64,000 nucleotides of DNA. It comes from Lachnospiraceae bacterium. Its GTDB lineage: Bacteria > Bacillota > Clostridia > Lachnospirales > Lachnospiraceae. The position numbers and the translations under genes are program-made. Shown here in pieces: positions 33,965-42,377 of the stretch; the first letter of the stretch is position 1, and the number at the start of each line of letters is the position of its first letter. The notes beneath the pieces are model-generated. The model was not told the DNA's origin. It saw only the letters and a program-made list of their open reading frames with translations, and searched no databases. Where the stretch lies: contig QXWO01000018.1 of NCBI GenBank assembly GCA_009911035.1, positions 1-64,000 of the forward strand. Direction: 5' to 3'.

Positions 33965-34936
33965 TTAATAAATGGAAAACCTTTTTTCTAAATAATTGTG
34001 CACATAATCTGTCACCCCATCCTCCAGATTTGTAAATGGCTTATCATATCCTGCATCCCTAAGTTTATTAATTTTTGCCTCTGTAAAATACTGATATTTT
34101 TCTTTTAAGGATTCCGGCATATCAATAAACTTTATATCTGGTTCTACGCCCATGGAACGGAAGACAGCTTCTGCCAAATCTGAAAAACATCGTGCGCAGC
34201 CAGTCCCAACATTAAAAACTCCTGATACCTGCTGATTTTGCAGCAGCCAGTATATTACGTCACAAATATCCTTGACATAAATAAAATCCCGTAGCTGTGC
34301 GCCATCCTTATAATCAGGGTTATATGATTTAAACAGCCTGATAGTTCCCGATTCTTTGATCTGCTTATAACCATGAAAAATCATGCTTGCCATACTTCCC
34401 TTAAAATATTCATTAGGTCCATATACATTAAAAAACTTAAGTCCGGCATATTGGGGCGGAAAAATCTCTGCCTGATGTTTTACCCAGAGGTCAAACAATT
34501 GCTTTGAATAGCCATAACCATTTAACGGCTGTAAACAGTCAATATCCTTGCGGTCGTCAAATCCTTCTCTTCCATCGCCATAGGTGGCCGCAGAACTGGC
34601 ATAAATAAAAGGTATACGTTTATCCGCACAATAGTTCCATAAGGTTTTGGTATATTCAAAATTGTTTTTCCATAGATAATCAAAATTCTTTTCCGTTGTG
34701 GAAGACTGAGCCCCCATGTGGATAATTGCCTCTACCCCCCCCCGCTCAAAATCTGGAAGCTTTTTAAAAAATTCAGACTTGTGTATATACTCCAAATATT
34801 TTTTATTCCTTATATTCAGCCATTTATTGCTATCCCCAATATTGTCAACAATAACAATATCTTCTATTCCCGCATCATTTAAAGTCCGCACCACGCAGCT
34901 TCCAATAAACCCGGCTCCCCCGGTAACAATTACCAT
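33965..34936 (-). CDS. hldD: ADP-L-glycero-D-manno-heptose 6-epimerase
   Basis: A 323-residue extended SDR enzyme. The NAD(P) site is VTGGAGFIGSCVVRTLN at the start, followed by the HldD-typical VVDNIGDSNKWLN-like segment and the catalytic YGYSKQ. It converts ADP-D-glycero- to ADP-L-glycero-beta-D-manno-heptose, the last step of the pathway. The start overlaps gmhB by seven bases. A G9 tract at 34735-34743 encodes part of the loop before AIIHMGAQSS. With 8 G the next codon is TAG, and with 10 G a stop comes about 19 codons later, so slippage would switch the enzyme off. Confidence 0.9.
   Translation of the reverse strand: MVIVTGGAGFIGSCVVRTLNDAGIEDIVIVDNIGDSNKWLNIRNKKYLEYIHKSEFFKKLPDFERGGVEAIIHMGAQSSTTEKNFDYLWKNNFEYTKTLWNYCADKRIPFIYASSAATYGDGREGFDDRKDIDCLQPLNGYGYSKQLFDLWVKHQAEIFPPQYAGLKFFNVYGPNEYFKGSMASMIFHGYKQIKESGTIRLFKSYNPDYKDGAQLRDFIYVKDICDVIYWLLQNQQVSGVFNVGTGCARCFSDLAEAVFRSMGVEPDIKFIDMPESLKEKYQYFTEAKINKLRDAGYDKPFTNLEDGVTDYVHNYLEKRFSIY
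34735..34743 (-). repeat. Poly-G tract (G9) inside hldD
   Basis: Nine C on the plus strand, read as CGG GGG GGG GTA in hldD near codon 66. Only the 9 G length (or 9 plus multiples of 3) keeps hldD open. Confidence 0.85.
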
Positions 34937-35526
34937 CCCAAATCCCTCCTGTCTTTCGCATGTTCTTTCTGCAATATTTCTATAGCGCAGTGATACAAGT
35001 CTTCTGCAAACTGAATATTAACATAACTTCCCTTTTTTACCTTTTCTATCACATCTTTTCGCTCTCCCCTGCCGATTAAATATCCCCGGCATCCTCCTTC
35101 TCCACATAAAGGATGGTCACGCATTTTATCCCCTATTGAGTAGCTTTGGGCCAAATCTATATGGAATTGTCTAACCGCCTTTATGAACATCCCTGGCGCC
35201 GGTTTGCGGCAGCTACAGGATTTCCGATATCTTTCAATTTTTGCATCTGGCAAATGGGGACAATAGTAAACTTTTGTTATAATAACTCCTTTATTTTGTA
35301 ATTCCTGAAGCATCCAGCAATTTAACCGCTTGAAATCTTTTTCTGTATAGTACCCTCTTGCAATCCCGGACTGGTTTGTCATAATAACCAACAGATATCC
35401 CTCTTCCTGCAGCATCTTCAGACCATCCACTGCTTTCGGCAGAAATTCAAAATCTTCTATCTGATACAAATAGTCCTTATCAGCATTAATCGTTCCATCC
35501 CTATCTAAAAAAATTGCTTTATTCAT
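34930..35526 (-). CDS. gmhB: D-glycero-beta-D-manno-heptose-1,7-bisphosphate 7-phosphatase
   Basis: A 198-residue HAD phosphatase. It has the nucleophile motif FLDRDGTINAD at residues 5-15, VIMTNQSGIARGYY, the cysteine-zinc loop CPHLPDAKIERYRKSCSCRKP and the GDKMRD motif. This is the GmhB arrangement. It removes the 7-phosphate before activation with ATP. ATG 35526 (MNKAIFLDRDGT) is preferred because the upstream in-frame extension lies within gmhA and does not match the family. It overlaps hldD. Confidence 0.92.
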   Translation of the reverse strand: MNKAIFLDRDGTINADKDYLYQIEDFEFLPKAVDGLKMLQEEGYLLVIMTNQSGIARGYYTEKDFKRLNCWMLQELQNKGVIITKVYYCPHLPDAKIERYRKSCSCRKPAPGMFIKAVRQFHIDLAQSYSIGDKMRDHPLCGEGGCRGYLIGRGERKDVIEKVKKGSYVNIQFAEDLYHCAIEILQKEHAKDRRDLGW

Positions 35527-35560
35527 GTTGCACAACCTCTGTCCATAATGAACAATCACA

Positions 35561-36136
35561 TCATGTACACATACCATTTTCAATCAATTCACACAAAATA
35601 TGTATCAAAAGTATATGACTTTCCTGTATTCTGGCAGTAATCATGCACGGAATCACTAGGGGATACTCCACCGCTTCTCCAATTTTCCCCCCATCCTTTC
35701 CCAGAAGCGCTGCGGTCTTTAAACCTGTTTTTTTCGCTTCCAGAACAGCACGATAAACGTTTTCTGAGTTTCCACTCGTACTTATTCCAATAAAGGTATC
35801 TCCCGATACAGCATGTCCCTGCATTTGACGCGCAAAAACATTATCATATCCATAATCATTAGCAATAGCTGTTACTGTAGCAATATCTGCATTAAGCACT
35901 ATCGCCGGCCAGGCCATGCGTTCTTTCTGAAATCTTCCAACAATTTCACCTGCAAAATGCATTGCATCAGAGGCTGAACCGCCATTACCACATAAAATTA
36001 TTTTTCCGCCATTCTTTAGGGATTTACTGATTACTTGTGCTAAATCTATAATTTTTTCCTGTAGCGATTCGTTCTCAAGTAATTCCTGTTCAACTTTTAT
36101 GCAGTCGCAGATACGCTCTCTTACGAAATGTTTCAT
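35561..36136 (-). CDS. gmhA: Sedoheptulose-7-phosphate isomerase
   Basis: A 191-residue SIS-domain protein. GNGGSASDAMHFAGEIVGRF, GISTSGNSENV and a C-terminal HILLIHILCELIE match GmhA, which isomerises sedoheptulose 7-phosphate to D-glycero-D-manno-heptose 7-phosphate, the first committed step. It follows hldE by 26 bases and is followed by gmhB. Length is as usual for the family. Confidence 0.93.
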   Translation of the reverse strand: MKHFVRERICDCIKVEQELLENESLQEKIIDLAQVISKSLKNGGKIILCGNGGSASDAMHFAGEIVGRFQKERMAWPAIVLNADIATVTAIANDYGYDNVFARQMQGHAVSGDTFIGISTSGNSENVYRAVLEAKKTGLKTAALLGKDGGKIGEAVEYPLVIPCMITARIQESHILLIHILCELIENGMCT

Positions 36137-36162
36137 TTTTGTCTCCTATAATACCTTTATCG

Positions 36163-37593
36163 TTATGCTCTAAGTTTTTCAATTATCTTTGTTGTGGATC
36201 TTCCTTCTACATAAGGAATAATCACTACTTCTCCACCGCGTGATTTTATGATATCTCTTCCTACTACATCATTTGGACTGTAATCCCCTCCTTTGACCAG
36301 TATATCTGGCTGAAGTGTCCTGACTAACTCGTAGGGTGTATCCTCTTTAAACACTATTACATAATCAACAAACCCAAGGGCACTCAATAATTCCACCCTG
36401 TCCTTTTCACTATTTATTGGTCTTTCATGACCTTTTAACCGTTTCACCGAATCATCACTATTTACTCCAACTACTAAAATATCACCAAGCAATGATGCCT
36501 GCTGCAGGTATCTTATATGGCCAATGTGTAAAATATCAAAACACCCGTTTGTAAATACAATTTTTTTATCAGCATGATCATCACGAAATTCAAGTACTGA
36601 TACGCTGTCAAGAACTTTGTGGGCGGCTCCCTGTCTCTGGCTGGTAAGATGTTCTCTCACTTCCCTGATGCTTACCGTCGATGTGCCGGCTTTCGCTACC
36701 TGCAGGCCTGCAGCATAATTGGAAATATTAACCGCATCTTTCATTTTGATTTTGTTTGCTATACAGGCAGCCAGATATGCTATTACCGTATCCCCAGCCC
36801 CTGTAACATCGTAAACTTCTTTTCCCACAGACGGGACAGAATAAGAAAATCCATCGCCTACAAGAACCATCCCATTTGCCCCACAGGTAGTCAGGATATA
36901 TTGGCAGTTACAGCGTATACGCAAGGCTTGTGAAACCTCAACTATTTCCTGTTTCGTGCGTACTGCCATATTTGTTAACGTACACAATTCTTTTAAATTC
37001 GGCTTTAAAAGATATGCCCCCTTATATTTATCTGTGTTTGAATCCTTTACATCTACAATTACCGGTATCTGGCTTTTTTTTGCCATCGACAATATCTCCT
37101 GCGTAAACTCCAAAGTTAAAAGACCTTTTAAATAATCCGAAATTATGATCATGTCAAACCGATTAATTTTATCTTTTAATTCCGATAAAAGAATTTCGCT
37201 GATATCATCGCCCACTTTTTCTGTATCTTCTATATCAAGCCTTAAAACCTGCTGGTTATTATCAGCCATAAAGCGGATTTTTACTGTTGTATTACGCTTC
37301 AGTTTCCTGACCAATGTTGTATCTATTTTTTTATCAGCAAAATTCTGTAATAATTTTTTTCCACTTTCATCCTCGCCAACTATTGTAAGAATTGAAACCT
37401 TTTGTCCGGCAGCAACTAAATTTGCAGCTACATTCGCTGCTCCCCCCAATACGCTCTGCTCTGACACTTTACGGAACACCGGAACCGGAGCTTCCGGGGA
37501 AATCCGTGTTACCTCACCGTTATAGTATGTATCCAGCATCACGTCGCCAACAACTAATATTGATTTTGCCTTAACCTGATTTAAAATACTCAT
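36163..37593 (-). CDS. hldE: Bifunctional heptose-7-P kinase / heptose-1-P adenylyltransferase
   Basis: A 476-residue fusion enzyme. Residues about 1-315 are a PfkB-type kinase (VVGDVMLDTYYNGEVTRISP, GGAANVAANLV and the anion-hole DVTGAGDTVIAYLA). Residues about 340-476 are a nucleotidyltransferase with FTNGCFDILHIGHIRYLQ and the KGGDYSPNDVVGRD region. It phosphorylates D,D-heptose 7-phosphate at C1 and later adds AMP to give ADP-heptose. The fused form is typical of Gram-negative LPS pathways. In Gram-positive bacteria separate GDP-heptose enzymes are more often described. Confidence 0.93.
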   Translation of the reverse strand: MSILNQVKAKSILVVGDVMLDTYYNGEVTRISPEAPVPVFRKVSEQSVLGGAANVAANLVAAGQKVSILTIVGEDESGKKLLQNFADKKIDTTLVRKLKRNTTVKIRFMADNNQQVLRLDIEDTEKVGDDISEILLSELKDKINRFDMIIISDYLKGLLTLEFTQEILSMAKKSQIPVIVDVKDSNTDKYKGAYLLKPNLKELCTLTNMAVRTKQEIVEVSQALRIRCNCQYILTTCGANGMVLVGDGFSYSVPSVGKEVYDVTGAGDTVIAYLAACIANKIKMKDAVNISNYAAGLQVAKAGTSTVSIREVREHLTSQRQGAAHKVLDSVSVLEFRDDHADKKIVFTNGCFDILHIGHIRYLQQASLLGDILVVGVNSDDSVKRLKGHERPINSEKDRVELLSALGFVDYVIVFKEDTPYELVRTLQPDILVKGGDYSPNDVVGRDIIKSRGGEVVIIPYVEGRSTTKIIEKLRA

Positions 37594-37608
37594 AAATACT
37601 CCACCTGT

Positions 37609-37872
37609 CTACTGATGCGCCTGCATCTGTTCATTCATTATAAATTTCACTGTATCTTCAACTGTATCTTCAAAACTATACTCTGGTTTCCACCCAAGCA
37701 CTTCATATAGCAGTGAACTGTCCATTCCGACATTGAGCTGTATATCATCTTTTTCAAACTTATATATTGCCTGTATACCTGTCTGTTCATAGACCTTTTT
37801 ACGTACTATCTCTGCCATATCTAAAATATTGGTCTGCTTTTCCGGTCCCAGATTATAGGCTGCTTTCCCTAT
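37609..37872 (-). pseudogene. 3' remnant of an NAD-dependent epimerase/dehydratase
   Basis: An 88-codon fragment, open from 37872 to 37609, that reads IGKAAYNLGPEKQTNILDMAEI and later LLYEVLGWKPEYSFEDTVED. This matches the C-terminal quarter of an extended SDR sugar epimerase and aligns by eye with the end of the intact epimerase at 37910-38827 (YNVGPQKAYNLEEI, FGWKPCYKMEDTV). The rest of the gene is missing. It marks a recombination or deletion scar between that gene and hldE. Confidence 0.75.
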
Positions 37873-37909
37873 TCATGCTGCCACACTCTTCTGATAACAA
37901 GTATGGTAC

Positions 37910-38827
37910 CTACCGTATGTTATGATTAGTTGATAAGGGATCCCCCCCTAGGCACGCCCCAAATATCATTCTGACTGTGTCCTCCATTTTATAACAGGGT
38001 TTCCATCCAAACTGCTTATAAAAAATTCCGCTATTTATGTCTGAATTATACCAGCCACAATTTTCTTCATATATAGGACTACCCGCATCAATCCCAAAAT
38101 CTTTTGCTGACTCAACAATACATCTTGTAATTTCTTCCAGATTATATGCCTTTTGGGGGCCAACATTATAAACTTCATTCCATCCATCAGGGTTACTTAA
38201 TGCAACATTAATAACTGCTGCCGCCGCATCCCTGACATCCAGAAACGCAAACCGTTGCTGTCCCCCCTGAATATGAATAACTTCTCCCGAAATAATGTTC
38301 TTAATAATTTTGTTAATAAATCTTTTTTCAAGCCCAGTCCCTATCAGGCTTGCCAGCCTTAGGTTTGTATGGGGAAGTGATTTACAGATACTATTTGTCA
38401 AAAGTTCTGAAGCATACTTTCCAACTGCATATTTAGATTCCAAGTCCGGCACCGTATTTTCATCTGCAGCTATTAATCTTTTCTGGCTATATACGCTTTG
38501 AGAAGATATATTAATAACTGCCTGCACATTGTTACCCGCCATTTCCAAAGTCTTAGTAATATACAGTAATCCATCCGCCATTCCCGCACCATCTGTGCCA
38601 CGTGGAAATGCACAATTAATCAGTACATGGATATTATGATAATTAAATTCCGGCTTTAAAATATCATCGTTCCCAATTATCACTATCTGTGGCCGGTTAT
38701 ACTGTATCTGAAGCTTTTCCTTTTGCGATGATACAGCAATAATACGTATATATTCTTTTACCAGCAACTGGCGGATTATTTCCTGCCCTAAAAACCCTCC
38801 TGCTCCTGTTACAAGTATTGTCTTCAT
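37910..38827 (-). CDS. NAD-dependent sugar epimerase/dehydratase
   Basis: A 305-residue extended SDR enzyme with the NAD-binding VTGAGGFLGQEIIRQLL, the AVGKYASELL segment in the position of YxxxK (tyrosine present just before as KYAVGKY), and YNVGPQKAYNLEE near the end. It probably modifies a nucleotide sugar for the capsule. The exact substrate is not readable. The final residues are encoded through a G7 run, after which the reading continues LSTNHNIR and stops, perhaps an altered tail next to the epimerase remnant. Confidence 0.75.
   Translation of the reverse strand: MKTILVTGAGGFLGQEIIRQLLVKEYIRIIAVSSQKEKLQIQYNRPQIVIIGNDDILKPEFNYHNIHVLINCAFPRGTDGAGMADGLLYITKTLEMAGNNVQAVINISSQSVYSQKRLIAADENTVPDLESKYAVGKYASELLTNSICKSLPHTNLRLASLIGTGLEKRFINKIIKNIISGEVIHIQGGQQRFAFLDVRDAAAAVINVALSNPDGWNEVYNVGPQKAYNLEEITRCIVESAKDFGIDAGSPIYEENCGWYNSDINSGIFYKQFGWKPCYKMEDTVRMIFGACLGGDPLSTNHNIR
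37942..37948 (-). repeat. Short poly-G tract (G7) at the epimerase 3' end
   Basis: Seven C on the plus strand, read as CTA GGG GGG GAT nine codons from the gene end. With 8 G the frame would stop a few codons later, and with 6 G it would gain about 20 residues. It is shorter than the other tracts and less likely to be unstable. Confidence 0.5.
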
Positions 38828-38840
38828 ACATTAAAAACCT

Positions 38841-40148
38841 CTATTTCTTCAGCACATACCCTTCCACATCATCCACCTCTATCCCATCCAGCATCATACC
38901 CTTACCCTCCGTGGAAACAATGTGTATTGTATCTTCTATCTTCTTCATTATCCTGTACAGTTCTTCCTCTTTATCCACGGTTCCCAGAACCCGGACGGTA
39001 ATCTGTGCAAGAAGCCCTCTCATTGATTCCGTAATCGTTTCCCCCGGAAAGTGTGCAATGACCGCATCCGCCACCTCCGGGAACTGCAGCACCTCTTCGA
39101 TTCCTGTCAGTTCTTTGATGGTTCCCGGCGCGGAAAGGCAGGACACATTGAACCCATATTTGCCGGCAAATTCCGGATTTATCTTTGCGGCAAGCTCCGG
39201 CTCTCCCATACTTCCTGTCAGGGCAAAGCGAATCATCATTTCCATGGGATTATATCCACAGACTTTTTGAAGATTTGTATATTCCTGTGTGCCTGTTAGC
39301 CGGAATCCAATATCATATATGACACAATGCCCCTCTACAACCTTACATTGCATAAACATCATCCCATTCATAATTCCCAGATCACGGAACATCCTCTTAC
39401 ATTTATCTTCTAATTCAGCCCTGAAATATGGCGTAATTGCTGCCGGGTAAGTATAACCCACAGGAAGGGGGATAACGCCGTCCTGATTGTGTTTCACATG
39501 CCGGTTTCCAATGGAGGTAAGGTAATATTCACCGTCCTTAAACACCCAGTTGGCTGTAACCTCACGGCCTTCTATGTAACGCTCTACAAGTACATTTCCT
39601 GTAGGGGAAAAGGTTTTTGCCTTTTCAACAGCCGCTTCCAGTTCCCTTACTGAATTACATATTGTAATTCCCCTGGCTCCCGCACTGTCTGCAGGCTTCA
39701 CCAGAACCGGATACCTGATACCTTCCGCAGGTCCGTGAAAAGGGTTAACATCCACATGATATTCTTCTACCGTGGGAATAGCATATTTTCTTAAAAGTTC
39801 CTTGTAACGGTCTTTTCGGGTAAATATCTCAAGCTGCTCTTTTGTTGCATATGCAGGTAATCCTGCTTTGTCACAAATTTCAGCATATGCCGGCAGTATT
39901 GCATCAGCAAATCCTACCATAACACCATCTATCTGCTGCTTCCCGATTAAATCAACCATAGCATCTATATCCATAACGCTTACATCAAATGCCGCATCTG
40001 CCATCTGCTTTCCCGGCGAATCCTGAATATTGTTGTAATCCGCAACCGCTACAAAACATCCTAATTCCTTTGCCTTTCTGATAATTTCACATGAGATTCT
40101 TGTGCCACCTAAAACAAGAAGTCTTTTATCCTTTAATTCCAGATTCAT
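38841..40148 (-). CDS. ATP-grasp ligase, capsule paralogue 3
   Basis: A 435-residue ATP-grasp enzyme. A pre-ATP-grasp Rossmann-like domain (residues 1-100, KRLLVLGGTRISCEIIRKAK, then IDGVMVGFAD) precedes the ATP-binding domain with YPVLVKPADSAGARGITIC. The metal-binding acidic end follows (VIYDIGFRLTGTQEY). Such ligases make an acyl-phosphate from a carboxylate and join it to an amine or similar nucleophile. Two close paralogues lie upstream. ATG 40148 follows GAGGGAACAG. The likely job is adding an amino acid or peptide-like group to a capsule sugar or carrier, which is inference. Confidence 0.8.
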   Translation of the reverse strand: MNLELKDKRLLVLGGTRISCEIIRKAKELGCFVAVADYNNIQDSPGKQMADAAFDVSVMDIDAMVDLIGKQQIDGVMVGFADAILPAYAEICDKAGLPAYATKEQLEIFTRKDRYKELLRKYAIPTVEEYHVDVNPFHGPAEGIRYPVLVKPADSAGARGITICNSVRELEAAVEKAKTFSPTGNVLVERYIEGREVTANWVFKDGEYYLTSIGNRHVKHNQDGVIPLPVGYTYPAAITPYFRAELEDKCKRMFRDLGIMNGMMFMQCKVVEGHCVIYDIGFRLTGTQEYTNLQKVCGYNPMEMMIRFALTGSMGEPELAAKINPEFAGKYGFNVSCLSAPGTIKELTGIEEVLQFPEVADAVIAHFPGETITESMRGLLAQITVRVLGTVDKEEELYRIMKKIEDTIHIVSTEGKGMMLDGIEVDDVEGYVLKK

Positions 40149-40164
40149 TTCTGTTCCCTCGTTT

Positions 40165-41124
40165 TTATCTCCAATCATCCGCCAGATTCATTATAGCTGC
40201 TGCAATCCTACCCATATCGTCCTGGTCGTAACGCTGGTCACAGGGCAGTGGAAGAATATCAGAGGCCATCCTGTATTCCAAAGAGCCATCCGGCATGTCC
40301 TCAAGAACATTAGGCCACAGAGTAGGAACATAGATTTTTTGTGCTGCCATTTTTTTCTTTATTTCCATACCATTTTTCAGCATAAGCGGATATGCATATG
40401 CCCCTTCAATCATGTGCAGCTTTAACTGGTTCATATTTTTTAACTGTTTATGAAGGAATATGAAATTCTGTGTTCTTGCTCCCTTTATTCTTTCATAATC
40501 AATTCCATGCAGCAGGTTTAAGGTAAATCTGGACATTTTCCTGACAGGCTCCCTGTCAAAAAATTCATTGTTTGAGGATGCCTCTTCATAAAACTCCGCA
40601 GCCGGACACTCAAACCGCCCACACAGATAATGGATTCTTTCATGAGATTCATCTGTCTCCAGTCCAATGACCGGATCTGCGTCTGTATAAAGTACGGCTC
40701 CGTCTGAAACACCAAAAAACTTTCTACAGGTATATATCGTATCCAGACCTGCAATCGGTTCCTGAAAGTAATCATGGGCAAAATCAACAATGACTCTCTT
40801 ATACTTTTTACCAGCCTCTTCCAGTTCTTCCCTTGATATCTGTCCGTAAAAATTCATCAGATACAGCCATTCACTGTCTCCCAGTTCCATCCGCTGGGGC
40901 CGGAAATCTATTCCAACATGATAAAACCTAATTTGTACTCCGTATTTTCTGCATACATGAATCACAGAACTGCACATAAAATAAGGCATCCTTATTTTTT
41001 TGATCTGCCTCGCACAAATCAGATAGGCCAGACAGTTGCGCCCACAGTTTAACAGAATCCCGTCGGAATGGAGCATACTGCCATGATAAGTCTCAAACTC
41101 AATATAACCGCCTATTTCCTTCAT
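40165..41124 (-). CDS. Divergent DegT/DnrJ-like aminotransferase-fold protein
   Basis: A 319-residue protein beginning MKEIGGYIEFE. The block ILLNCGRNCLAYLI and the motif YTCRKFFGVSDGAVLYTD, where the lysine aligns with the PLP lysine of DegT-type enzymes (SxRKxxxxxDGGxL), place it as a distant member of the sugar aminotransferase family. The middle is divergent and the protein is about 50 residues shorter than usual. ATG 41124 is chosen from the conserved start. An in-frame ATG at 41154 overlaps the upstream stop as TAATG and cannot be excluded. It sits between two ATP-grasp genes, so its product may supply or use their amino substrate. Confidence 0.6.
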   Translation of the reverse strand: MKEIGGYIEFETYHGSMLHSDGILLNCGRNCLAYLICARQIKKIRMPYFMCSSVIHVCRKYGVQIRFYHVGIDFRPQRMELGDSEWLYLMNFYGQISREELEEAGKKYKRVIVDFAHDYFQEPIAGLDTIYTCRKFFGVSDGAVLYTDADPVIGLETDESHERIHYLCGRFECPAAEFYEEASSNNEFFDREPVRKMSRFTLNLLHGIDYERIKGARTQNFIFLHKQLKNMNQLKLHMIEGAYAYPLMLKNGMEIKKKMAAQKIYVPTLWPNVLEDMPDGSLEYRMASDILPLPCDQRYDQDDMGRIAAAIMNLADDWR

Positions 41125-41153
41125 GCCGCCACCCGCTTTCTTACAACGCTGCA

Positions 41154-42377
41154 TTACCTTTCCGACTCACCGTCACACAGGTTGATATGAAGCCATTCAT
41201 TGGATTTCCCCATAACCTCATCCAGTTCTTCCCGGCTCTCAAATCTGAAAAACATATCCCCCAATGCCATATTTGCACCCGTAAAGGGCTTAACATAATC
41301 TCCTTCTTTTGCAGAGATATCTGCAGCCTTTAAATACTTTTCTTCTATCTCCGGCGCAACTGTAATGTTCTTTAGTATTCCACTCTGCCCTGGTCCGGCA
41401 TGTATAACCATTTCACACCAGTGTCCATCGCACCTTGTCTGTGTAATCCCGTGAACCGGCAGGCCAACCGCCTTTCTGACTTCCGCTTCTATCAGATTCA
41501 TTCCGTATGCCAGCTTCTGAAGTTCCGCAATCTTACATCCCCCACCCCGTGGAGATACCTCCATGATATATGGCTTTCCATCTGCCACACAGGTTTCAAT
41601 ATTATAAATGCCTGTCTTCATATCAAGTAACGTCATAAGGCGCTGGATTTCAGATGCAAGGGTCTGTTGATGTCCCTTTTTCATTGTGGAAGGCCATATA
41701 ATGTATGCAGGTGTATACGGGTTATCTGCATACGGGTCAAACAACTGGTCGGAAAAAGTTACAAATTTCAGTTCACCGTCTACGGTAAAAGGGTCTGTAC
41801 TGGAATGAAAGCCCTCAAATGTAAGGAAATCTTCAATGATAAATGCCCCATTATGTGATTCATTCTGTGCCGCTTCAATAGCACCGGGCAGTTTTTCCGG
41901 TTCGTCTACCCAGTTAACGCCTTTGCTGCCCGCTGAGTCCGCCGGCTTCACGATAACGGGCCAGTGAAAATAATCAATATCACGAAACGGCGCTGTCCTG
42001 TCTTCATATCTTTTTGCATGAGGACAATTAAAGCCGTTGTCCATCAAAAACTGCCTGAATAAACCTTTGTCCTGCAATATCTGTACTGAATTGAAGGAAC
42101 CCTGAAAGGGCAGGCCCATTTTCTCAGCCACATATGCGGCAGTGACAACACCGGGATCACATGCAAATGACATCACACCGTCGATCTGCATTTTTCTGGC
42201 TGCTTTTAAGACGGCTTCTTTATCGATAATGCTGATATTGACATATTCATCTGCAAATTTATGGGCTGTGTTTTCCGGAATATAATCACATGTAATAACA
42301 TATAAGCCAAGATCATGCGCTGTTTCTATTACAGGCATCAGGTAACGGCTTCCGCCAAGTAACAATAATTTTTTCAT
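41154..42377 (-). CDS. ATP-grasp ligase, capsule paralogue 2
   Basis: A 407-residue paralogue of the neighbouring ATP-grasp enzymes. It has the same opening (LLLGGSRYLMPVIETAHDLG), SFACDPGVVTAAYVAEKMGL and the ATP-grasp core WPVIVKPADSAGSKGVNWV, then YIMEVSPRGGGCKIAELQKL with the Mg-binding acidic and asparagine-like positions. Its ATG overlaps the stop of paralogue 1 as ATGA, so they are translationally coupled. One extra G in the tract at 42443-42452 would fuse the two proteins in frame. Confidence 0.82.
   Translation of the reverse strand: MKKLLLLGGSRYLMPVIETAHDLGLYVITCDYIPENTAHKFADEYVNISIIDKEAVLKAARKMQIDGVMSFACDPGVVTAAYVAEKMGLPFQGSFNSVQILQDKGLFRQFLMDNGFNCPHAKRYEDRTAPFRDIDYFHWPVIVKPADSAGSKGVNWVDEPEKLPGAIEAAQNESHNGAFIIEDFLTFEGFHSSTDPFTVDGELKFVTFSDQLFDPYADNPYTPAYIIWPSTMKKGHQQTLASEIQRLMTLLDMKTGIYNIETCVADGKPYIMEVSPRGGGCKIAELQKLAYGMNLIEAEVRKAVGLPVHGITQTRCDGHWCEMVIHAGPGQSGILKNITVAPEIEEKYLKAADISAKEGDYVKPFTGANMALGDMFFRFESREELDEVMGKSNEWLHINLCDGESER

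Noticed and set aside
37942-37948. The G7 run as an equal member of the phase-variable tract set
   Set aside because: Seven bases is near the lower limit for frequent slippage, and it affects only the last residues of the epimerase, so it is listed with low weight.
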